Assembly: GCA_002395135.1 (NCBI GenBank)
Contig: DGWC01000087.1
Span: 18,590-59,557, forward strand
DNA length: 40,968 bases
Source of the DNA: Prevotella sp. UBA4268
GTDB taxonomy: Bacteria > Bacteroidota > Bacteroidia > Bacteroidales > Bacteroidaceae
Direction: 5' to 3'
Part shown: piece by piece, positions 1 to 6,923 of the stretch
How positions within the stretch are numbered: the stretch's first letter is position 1
Layout of the letters: each line of letters begins with the position of its first letter
Made by a program: the position numbers and the translations under genes
Notes under the pieces: model-generated
Seen by the model: only the letters and a program-made list of their open reading frames with translations
What the model was told of the DNA's origin: nothing
Databases searched by the model: none

Positions 1-612
1 CTTACCGGTTTTCCGTTTTCCATCCGTATCAATCTTACCTTTTTTCCATGACAAGGCGACAGGCGAATAGATGCTTCCGCAGACGGTATGACCGTTGACG
101 GTAGACAGCCGGAAGTTCTGAACGGTGTATCCATCGTGCTTCCTGACGGGTCCGAATTCATTTTTCTGCAATAGGCAAAGACGTAACAGCGGGTCGATGC
201 CCAAGCGCTGGCGCACTTCACGGCGGAGCGAATCCTTGCGGGCCTCCCACTCAGCCTTATTATTGTATAAGGTGTTGAGGTAGGCAATGAGTTTCTTTCC
301 ATCCTCGGGCTTACGGCGGGGATATTCGTAGGGCTTGATTTTCCAGAGTCCCTTGCCCTGATCCCAGGGCACGAAGTCGAAAGGAGCACAGAGGTTCTTC
401 AGCGTTTCCTCCACGGAATAGGGCCGTATGCGGAAGTCGGCATAGGGGAGTTTCAGTCCCGCGGTGTCCACATTATACTTCAGCCGGATGCCGAATTGCC
501 TTTCCACATCGCCCATCACGTCATGGAGTGAACGGGAGAACTGGTTTTCAAATGTCTGTGCCTTGGCTCCCAGCGAAAGGAATGCCATGAGGCAGATTAC
601 AAGTTTTTTCAT
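1..612 (-). CDS. Secreted alpha/beta hydrolase, acetylxylan-esterase-like, with N-terminal STN-like domain (partial)
   Basis: Only the first 204 codons are in the window; the gene runs off the left edge. It starts at the ATG complementary to 610-612 and opens with a signal peptide of about 18 residues ending in AKA-Q. Residues about 25-93 resemble the short secretin/TonB N-terminal (STN) fold used as a periplasmic or surface interaction module. The stretch DGYTVQNF with STVNGHTVCGSIYSP (about 160-184) is the usual entry strand of secreted acetylxylan-esterase-like alpha/beta hydrolases, which remove acyl groups from polysaccharides. The nucleophile elbow and the rest of the triad lie outside the window, so activity cannot be confirmed. 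The gene starts 35 bp after the multi-domain glycosidase gene at 648-4910 on the same strand, so it is probably its operon partner in glycan breakdown. Confidence 0.7.
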   Translation of the reverse strand, partial: MKKLVICLMAFLSLGAKAQTFENQFSRSLHDVMGDVERQFGIRLKYNVDTAGLKLPYADFRIRPYSVEETLKNLCAPFDFVPWDQGKGLWKIKPYEYPRRKPEDGKKLIAYLNTLYNNKAEWEARKDSLRREVRQRLGIDPLLRLCLLQKNEFGPVRKHDGYTVQNFRLSTVNGHTVCGSIYSPVALSWKKGKIDTDGKRKTGK

Positions 613-647
613 ATGATATAGCCTGTAGATGGGTTAGATAGTTGAGT

Positions 648-3600
648 CTATTTCCTGTATTCAAGTTTCCCCAGCGTGTCGCGTCTTGCCACAACACGGC
701 CGTCCACCATCAGCATCATGCCTTTTCCCTGGTGGTAACGCTGTCCGTCCTCGTCCCAAACGATGGTGACGGCATGTCCGTGATAGTTGACATTGTCCAG
801 ACAGAAGAATTTCCATTTGCCGACAGGAATCAACGGATTCACAATCAGACTGCCGTCGGACTGCGGGCGAAGTCCGGCAATGCCCGTAATCATCAGGTCG
901 TTGAAGGTGGAATGGTTGTAATAGCGGCTGCGTTCGCGGTCGCCCATGAGCCATGCTCCGTTCTTCTCGTCGAGGTATTCGCCGATGTAAGGACGTCCGC
1001 GGAGATGCTGACTCTCTACATATAGTTTCATCTGACGGAAGAAAGTGGAGTCAGAAAGCACGGGATTGGGATAGTCGTTCAGATAATTGGCCATGGCGGT
1101 GAGCGTCTGACTGCTGGCAAAAGGCCAGATGGCACCGTCCCATTCGCAGGTGCCTACTCCATGAGAGCGGAACTGCGGGTGGCGCCGCTCGGCCGTTGTC
1201 AGACCATAAGGGGCAGAGAATCCCTTCTCGTCAAGAACCTGCAACCATGCCTGATCGTATGGACCATTGCCGTCGGGCATGTGGAAATACCATGGAATGA
1301 AGCCAATGGCTTCGCGGGCATGGGCAGAGGTGTCGCCTTGCAGCGTCTCATAGAACTGCTGCTCTTTATTCCACAGATGCTCATTGATGAGGTTCTTCAG
1401 ACCGGTAGCCTCCGAATCATAGAAAGAACTCTTTTGGGCATCGCCGAACATGCGGTGAACAGCGGCAAGTGCCTTGGCATTGCCATACATGTAACTGTTA
1501 ATAGTGGGACGCGCAAATTGCTTTTTCCTGGCACCGCTGATGCTTTCTTCCATGCCGTCGCGCACGTCTTCTTGCCAATAAAGTCCGCTGCTCAAACGGT
1601 GGCTGTCTTTCCAATAATTGTATTCCGTGTCGAGACTTGGCAGAAGCGATTTCAGGAAGTCTTTGTCTCCCGATACTTTATAAGCCTCGTAGATGGCGGC
1701 GGGATTCCAAGAACTGAACTTGTTCATCTTGCTCATAGGACCTCCGTCGTTGCCAAAATACCAGGTGCGCAGTATCTGGTGCAGATAAGTGGAGTCGCGC
1801 AACCAGCGGCTTTCCATCACATGATGGCCGATGGCGCACGCAATGAGGTTGTAACGGTCGGCATACGAGCGGGGAACGAGGAATTCGGTCATGCCCCAGC
1901 CAGCAGGTGTGCGCTTCAGATGCTTGCGCAGTGACCACCAGCGGAAGTAGTAAATGTCGTTGAAATCCTTGTCGGGGCAATCGAAGAGGGGAACGTTTCC
2001 GGCCATCCATTTGGCGGCATCCTCGTTGGTGATGTCGGGCTGTGGGGCTTTCCGCTCCTCCGTGTCAAGGGCATAGAATGCCTTTTCGTCAGCCGCAAAG
2101 CGGTCGGCATAAGCAGAAACAATGTCGTTGGAAAGCACGACGGGCTGCATGGTTGAGGCTGCGCGTACATCCACACAGTTAAACTGGTTCATATACAGAC
2201 TGCCGCCGTGGCTGGCTACGACCGGCGCATCGCTGCTATGCAGGGGGAAGACACCGTCGGCCATCGGTCTGCTAACGACGTTGGCGATATGGTAGCCTGC
2301 TGCCGGGTCCAGTTCATCGGCGCGCGGCATGTCGAAATCCTGATCGGCAGGTGTCTCATTGTTGGGCTCCGTGAAGATTTTTCCTGTGCGGAATACGATG
2401 CGCGTGATGGCTTCCACCGGCGTATCAAACTGCCTTTCGCACACTTTTTTGCCATTCAAGAAATAGACGGCGCGATGCTGACTTGTGGAAAGCAGGGCCT
2501 TGATGTGGTATCCTACACCCATCTCATAGTTTTTCAGCAGGGTGCCATAACGGGCACCGCCCTTCACGCGGATCATCCGTTCATTGTCAACCACGATACG
2601 AGAGCAAACGTTACCGCAGTCATCCGCGAACTCGATGTCGAGTTCTCCTTTGTCATCCTGATCCATCATCAGGTCGAACTCCACTTCCAGTTCTTTCGTC
2701 TTGGGAATCACGCGTTCAGCCTTGGCATAGTCGTAGGGGTCGCAGTCGTAGAGATTCAGCCATCCGTTCTTCAGGAGAATATGGCACAGACTGGGCATAT
2801 AGAGGTTCCAGTCGGTCATGTCTGCCAGCGTCTTGTATTGCGAGAAACTGCCGTTGGCATGGCTGGTAGCCGCCAGTCTGACAGGCACGACAATCCTTGC
2901 CACCCACATATCCTCCTTGTTCGTGCTGTAGGTTACCCACAGATGACCGTCTTCAGGTTTGCCGTTGCCCTCCTGAATGCCACGCACATATTGTGGCCCG
3001 TAACTCTTGAACTGTCCGCCGTGACGCAGGGGCGTTACCTCTCCGTGTACCAACGAAAGCGTATTGTAGTCCAGTCCGTCGTTGCTTAGGCTGATGGCCA
3101 GAGGCCAACGGTATTCCGCCGGGTTATATACCGTGGCGTAGGAACCGTCGCTCAGTCGCTGTCCCCATATCTTGGCGTTGCTGTTTACCAGTCCCGGAGC
3201 CCTGTAGGCAGGCTCGCGCCAGGTGTTTCCGCCGTCGGCAGAGATAGATGTCAGGGCATGCTTCCATAAACCCACCTTCCGGCCGTCGGGCAGGGTATAG
3301 CCGCTGAACGCCTTGAGGGGCGACTTGAAGGGCAGTATATCGTCGCCGCGGTCGCTCTCTTCTGCCCATTGCATGCGCTGCATGGGGTCGGCAATTAGGG
3401 CATCCACGGCCTTTACGAGATTCTTGTCCTTGGCTTTCTTATAATAGGGATAGTCGGTGTTTTTTTCGCTGAAACCGTGATTGTAGTGGATGAAATAGAT
3501 GGGACCGAAAGAGCCATCCTTTTTGATTTCGCGCACCACGCGCCCGATGCCGTTACCGTCGTTGGGATCGTCCTTCATCGTCTGGCAGATGCCGTAGTAG

Positions 3601-4910
3601 CCGATGGCCAGCAGTTTGCCGTTGGGTGCCACATACCAGCCCACGCGCTGGTGCATCACGGCCTTGAGGTTGTGGGCCGGAGGCAGGTCGGAACCTTCCT
3701 TGCAGAAGCCTTCCGGCACGTTGTATTCGGGGAAGAGATCCACGGGTTCTGTCCATGTGTAGCCGTCGTCCGAGGTCTGCAGCATGGTCTTTCCCGGTGC
3801 TTCGTGCTCATGGCGCGGGTCGGTCAGATAGTGCATATAGAAGCGTCCGTTCCAGTAGGCCATCATGGGTTGGTGGTTATAGGTCCATGGTTTTTGGCCG
3901 CGCATGGTCTGAATGTTGTGAACGCCGATAGTGGGCTGCAGTCCGCCGTCGTGGCGTGCCGGGCAGGCGAAGGCCGTTCCGGTATAATGAACGCAGTCGC
4001 TGTTGTATTTCTTCAGGTTCTCCACCAGTTGCTCGTCGGCCATAAAGACGGTGCCGTGCTTATGTCCCAAGGGGAAAATGACGCTGCCCGTCTGGTTCTG
4101 GAAGGTCTTGAAGTCCTTCGTGCGGTGCGATCCATACACTTTCTGCCGGTAGGCATCATAGTAGATATAGTACCAGTCGCCCACCTTTGCCGTGCTCGGT
4201 CCTTCGGTGAACTTTCCTGTGAAAGGCTCCGATGCGGCACTCCACGGACCGTAAGGGCTCTTGCTGAATGCCACTTTGATGTTCAGATTCGGCCGGGAAT
4301 TGTCTTTTACCACCATGACATAGTCGTTGTTCCCTCGTTTCACCAGCGTGGCATCAATGGCACTGAATCCCGGTTCGTAGAACAGTTGTGCCTTTGAGAA
4401 GGTCTTGAAATCCTTGGTGGTCATGTAATACAGCCGGTGATTGTTGCGATGGTCTTCCTGTCCGTCGGGGAATTTCCCAGGAACACAGGATGCCCAGATG
4501 ACAAGATACTGCTTCTTTACATCATCATAGAACAGTTCCGGTGCCCATGTGTTGACCGTGGAAGTATCCATTTTTGTCTCGATGAAGCGCTGCTTGCTCC
4601 AGTGGATGAGATCTTTCGATGAAGCATAGCCGAAACCTCGGTCGCCTCGCCAACTGCTTGTCCAAACAAGATGGAACGTGCCGTCAGGGCCTTTTACGAT
4701 ACTTGGATCGCGCATTACTTTCTGTTTTCCAACCATCGGGCGCAGGAAGGAACCTTGGATGCTGTCCCATTTAATGCCGTCGTAACTATAGATGAAACGC
4801 AGTCCTTCATCTGCCGGTTCGTGAAAAGAGGTAGACACATAGATGTCCTTTGCCCATAAGCAGGCAAAAGTGGAAATGGCTACCATGAGGGTGATAAGTC
4901 TTTTCTGCAT
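648..4910 (-). CDS. Multi-domain secreted glycan enzyme: GH43-like + Asp-box (BNR) propeller + lectin-like + MGH1/GH63-like barrel
   Basis: This 1420-residue protein has a signal peptide (1-20). Residues about 21-305 look like a GH43-type five-bladed propeller, with RDPS (67-70) and NTWAPE (120-125), the usual sites of the catalytic Asp and of a conserved motif. Residues about 310-680 form a second propeller with Asp-box repeats (SDDGYTW at about 380, SADGGNTW at about 557), as in exo-sialidase-like and BNR-type lyase families. Residues about 700-845 look like a concanavalin-type beta sandwich. Residues about 960-1345 match the alpha/alpha-barrel glucosidase-like family (MGH1/GH63-like; RWW, GTCEWDGAIWPFASS, YNHSTFNDL), followed by a beta-sheet tail. 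It should act on a complex plant or host glycan in the periplasm or at the surface; the linkage cannot be read from sequence. The downstream esterase-like gene supports a catabolic role. No SusC/SusD pair is visible nearby. Confidence 0.72.
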   Translation of the reverse strand: MQKRLITLMVAISTFACLWAKDIYVSTSFHEPADEGLRFIYSYDGIKWDSIQGSFLRPMVGKQKVMRDPSIVKGPDGTFHLVWTSSWRGDRGFGYASSKDLIHWSKQRFIETKMDTSTVNTWAPELFYDDVKKQYLVIWASCVPGKFPDGQEDHRNNHRLYYMTTKDFKTFSKAQLFYEPGFSAIDATLVKRGNNDYVMVVKDNSRPNLNIKVAFSKSPYGPWSAASEPFTGKFTEGPSTAKVGDWYYIYYDAYRQKVYGSHRTKDFKTFQNQTGSVIFPLGHKHGTVFMADEQLVENLKKYNSDCVHYTGTAFACPARHDGGLQPTIGVHNIQTMRGQKPWTYNHQPMMAYWNGRFYMHYLTDPRHEHEAPGKTMLQTSDDGYTWTEPVDLFPEYNVPEGFCKEGSDLPPAHNLKAVMHQRVGWYVAPNGKLLAIGYYGICQTMKDDPNDGNGIGRVVREIKKDGSFGPIYFIHYNHGFSEKNTDYPYYKKAKDKNLVKAVDALIADPMQRMQWAEESDRGDDILPFKSPLKAFSGYTLPDGRKVGLWKHALTSISADGGNTWREPAYRAPGLVNSNAKIWGQRLSDGSYATVYNPAEYRWPLAISLSNDGLDYNTLSLVHGEVTPLRHGGQFKSYGPQYVRGIQEGNGKPEDGHLWVTYSTNKEDMWVARIVVPVRLAATSHANGSFSQYKTLADMTDWNLYMPSLCHILLKNGWLNLYDCDPYDYAKAERVIPKTKELEVEFDLMMDQDDKGELDIEFADDCGNVCSRIVVDNERMIRVKGGARYGTLLKNYEMGVGYHIKALLSTSQHRAVYFLNGKKVCERQFDTPVEAITRIVFRTGKIFTEPNNETPADQDFDMPRADELDPAAGYHIANVVSRPMADGVFPLHSSDAPVVASHGGSLYMNQFNCVDVRAASTMQPVVLSNDIVSAYADRFAADEKAFYALDTEERKAPQPDITNEDAAKWMAGNVPLFDCPDKDFNDIYYFRWWSLRKHLKRTPAGWGMTEFLVPRSYADRYNLIACAIGHHVMESRWLRDSTYLHQILRTWYFGNDGGPMSKMNKFSSWNPAAIYEAYKVSGDKDFLKSLLPSLDTEYNYWKDSHRLSSGLYWQEDVRDGMEESISGARKKQFARPTINSYMYGNAKALAAVHRMFGDAQKSSFYDSEATGLKNLINEHLWNKEQQFYETLQGDTSAHAREAIGFIPWYFHMPDGNGPYDQAWLQVLDEKGFSAPYGLTTAERRHPQFRSHGVGTCEWDGAIWPFASSQTLTAMANYLNDYPNPVLSDSTFFRQMKLYVESQHLRGRPYIGEYLDEKNGAWLMGDRERSRYYNHSTFNDLMITGIAGLRPQSDGSLIVNPLIPVGKWKFFCLDNVNYHGHAVTIVWDEDGQRYHQGKGMMLMVDGRVVARRDTLGKLEYRK

Positions 4911-4976
4911 TTGGATAATGATAAGTGTATATACATTATTATTGACGCGCGTATTGCCTTTTTGTAATCATGCGTG

Positions 4977-4999
4977 AAAGAGTTTCACAGAAACTCTTT
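4977..4999 (-). promoter_or_regulatory. Perfect leader hairpin upstream of the glycan-enzyme gene
   Basis: A 10-bp perfect inverted repeat, AAAGAGTTTC and GAAACTCTTT, is separated by 3 bp. It lies in the predicted roughly 105-nt leader of the gene starting at 4910. No U-run follows it on the minus strand, so it is more likely an RNA stability or control element, or a protein-binding site, than a terminator. Confidence 0.4.
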
Positions 5000-5019
5000 T
5001 TATGCTCGGTTTTTTGATA

Positions 5020-5052
5020 CAAAAATAAGTGTATTCACAAAAAAACAGCAAA
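5020..5052 (-). promoter_or_regulatory. Bacteroidetes-type promoter for the 648-4910 operon
   Basis: On the minus strand TATTTTTG (complement of 5020-5027) matches the -7 consensus TAnnTTTG. A TTTG (complement of 5049-5052) lies 21 bp upstream. Transcription would start near 5015, giving a leader of about 105 nt that includes the hairpin at 4977-4999. Confidence 0.55.
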
Positions 5053-5056
5053 AATG

Positions 5057-5088
5057 TTAGGTTAATCATGAGTTTTGTTGTAAATTTG
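5057..5088 (+). promoter_or_regulatory. Bacteroidetes-type promoter for the DUF3332 lipoprotein
   Basis: TAAATTTG at 5081-5088 matches the -7 consensus TAnnTTTG. The upstream region near 5057-5061 has only a weak TTAG-type -33 box. The ATG follows about 30 bp later. The element is back-to-back with the minus-strand promoter at 5020-5052. Confidence 0.55.
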
Positions 5089-5117
5089 CAATTGATTTAA
5101 CTTAAAACTATAAGCGT

Positions 5118-5675
5118 ATGTATAACAAAAAAATCAAATCAATGATTCTGGCAATGGCAGGTGCAATTGTCATGAGTTCATGTATCGGTTCCTTTGCACT
5201 GTGGAACAATGTGAAAGATTGGAATACTTCAGCAACCAATAGCAAGTTTGTAAATGAAGTGATTTTCTTGGCGCTGAACATCGTTCCTGTTTACGGAATC
5301 TGCTATCTGGGCGACGTGTTGATCTTCAATTCTGTTGAGTTCTGGACGGGCGACAACCCCATTGCCAAGAACGTGGGAAAGACCAGAGACGTTATCGGCA
5401 GCGATGGCAAGATTTATGCCGTTACCAATCTGAAAGACGGTTACGTGTTCAAGAACGAGGCTGGTGAGGTGCTTCAGTTTACATACGACAAGAAAGAGCG
5501 CGTGTGGAGCATCGAGACAGAGCAAGGCACAGTGAAACTGCTGAGAGTGAAAGAGAACAACACGGCTGAAATCTATCTGAAAGACGGAAAGGCCATGGAC
5601 ATCACATTGGATGCCCAGGGCGTGTATGCCGCTCGCATGGCATTGCAGAACGGCCTTTATTTCGCCACACGATAA
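5118..5675 (+). CDS. DUF3332 family lipoprotein
   Basis: The product is 185 residues. The N-terminus is a lipoprotein signal with lipobox MSSC, lipidated Cys at position 22, so the protein is probably anchored to a membrane facing the periplasm or surface. The core (SFALWNNVKDWN, then KFVNEVIFLALNIVPVYGICYLGD and IEFWTGDNP-like text at about 24-78) is the signature of DUF3332, a family of unknown function common in Bacteroidetes. The stretch around 48-66 is hydrophobic enough for one membrane segment. The C-terminal half is a soluble, charged beta-type region. It is monocistronic: its own promoter lies upstream, and the convergent M16 gene ends only 9 bp beyond its stop. The family call is firm; the function is unknown. 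Confidence 0.85.
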   Translation: MYNKKIKSMILAMAGAIVMSSCIGSFALWNNVKDWNTSATNSKFVNEVIFLALNIVPVYGICYLGDVLIFNSVEFWTGDNPIAKNVGKTRDVIGSDGKIYAVTNLKDGYVFKNEAGEVLQFTYDKKERVWSIETEQGTVKLLRVKENNTAEIYLKDGKAMDITLDAQGVYAARMALQNGLYFATR

Positions 5676-5684
5676 CACGTGTTT

Positions 5685-6923
5685 TTAAATAAACTCCAGC
5701 GTAATCAGGCGCTGTGGGGAGAATATCTCCTGTGCAACCTCTTGTAGGTGCGCAGGAGATATTTCGTCTATCTGCGCAAACAATTGGTCAATGTCTTTCT
5801 CTTTGCCGTTGTGCAGGAAACTCTTGCCGAAGTCAAGCGCGAAATTCTCACGATTGTCACAGGCGATGGCTATCTGTCCCTTGATTTGTTGTTTGGCAAC
5901 AGACAGTTGCCTTGAAGAGAGTGGCTTTTGCATCATCTTGTCCAATTCGTGGCTCACCAGCCGCAGACAGCGGCTCACATCTTGGGGATCGCAGCCGAAA
6001 TAGGTGCACCAAGCCCCCGTGTCGCTGTAACTCACCATAGAACTTTCCACCGTGTACACCAGCGCATTCTTCTCCCGAAGTGCAATGCTCAGGCGCGCGC
6101 TCATGCCCGGTCCGCCCAGGATGTTGTTGAGCAGATAGAGCGGTATTCGCTTTTCGTGATGGAAATCGTAGGCCCTGCTGCCAATCATAACATGCGCCTG
6201 ATGGGTGGCTCTGTGGCTGATGACGGTCTGGGCATGCAGAGGCGCAAGCAGACCGGTGTCTGCGGGCCGCTGCTCTTGTTTGAAATCAGCCCGAGGCCCC
6301 ATGTCGAGCCTGTTTTCAAGAAGTCTCAGCAACTTGTCGAAATCAACGTTGCCGTAGGCGAAGAAGATGGCATTCGACGGAACGTAGTGTCGGGTTGTGA
6401 AGTGCAGGGCATTTGCGGTGGTGTATGTGCGGAGACGCTCTTCCGTTCCGAGTATGTTGTGTCCGAGCGGATGTCCCTTGAACAAGATGTTCTCAAATTC
6501 GTCGTATATCAGTTCTGCCGGTGAATCATTGTAACTTTCTATTTCATCGCAGATCACATCTATCTCTTTGTCCAGTTCATGCTGTGGATAAGTGCTGTGG
6601 AACACGATGTCGCAAAGCAGGTCGACGGCGCGCGTGAGATGCTCTTTCGTGATGGCTGCATAGTAGACGGTGTCCTCCTTGTTGGTAAAGGCATTGAGGT
6701 CGCCCCCCACGCGCTCCAGGCTGCTGAGAATCTGCAGGGAAGAGCGTTTAGAGGTGCCTTTGAATGTGGTGTGCTCGCAGAAATGTGCCAGTCCCTCCTC
6801 TTCAGGCTTCTCGTGGCGTGTGCCTGCCGCAATCTGGAATCCGCAGTAAACCACCTGCGAATTGCTTGGCAGGCAAATCACTCGCAGTCCGTTTGTCAAC
6901 TCTGCGGTTTGATATTGTTTCAT
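5685..6923 (-). CDS. M16 family zinc metallopeptidase (pitrilysin/processing-peptidase-like)
   Basis: The product is 412 residues, the normal length for single-unit bacterial M16B peptidases. The inverted zinc motif HFCEH (His47, Glu50, His51) is intact. Glu127 in the CDEIES segment fits the third zinc ligand, so the enzyme should be active. The C-terminal half carries the second, inactive M16-like fold (GGPGMSARL at about 250 is typical). No signal peptide is evident, so a cytoplasmic place is likeliest, though some relatives are exported. Its ATG overlaps the TGA of the upstream hybrid kinase gene by 4 bp (ATGA), which implies co-transcription and translational coupling. Such peptidases degrade small proteins or peptides; the substrate is unknown. 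Confidence 0.9.
   Translation of the reverse strand: MKQYQTAELTNGLRVICLPSNSQVVYCGFQIAAGTRHEKPEEEGLAHFCEHTTFKGTSKRSSLQILSSLERVGGDLNAFTNKEDTVYYAAITKEHLTRAVDLLCDIVFHSTYPQHELDKEIDVICDEIESYNDSPAELIYDEFENILFKGHPLGHNILGTEERLRTYTTANALHFTTRHYVPSNAIFFAYGNVDFDKLLRLLENRLDMGPRADFKQEQRPADTGLLAPLHAQTVISHRATHQAHVMIGSRAYDFHHEKRIPLYLLNNILGGPGMSARLSIALREKNALVYTVESSMVSYSDTGAWCTYFGCDPQDVSRCLRLVSHELDKMMQKPLSSRQLSVAKQQIKGQIAIACDNRENFALDFGKSFLHNGKEKDIDQLFAQIDEISPAHLQEVAQEIFSPQRLITLEFI

Noticed and set aside
5674..5686. AACACGTGTT followed by T residues as a terminator
   Set aside because: The palindrome has no loop, so a stable RNA hairpin is unlikely; it overlaps the stop codons of two convergent genes.
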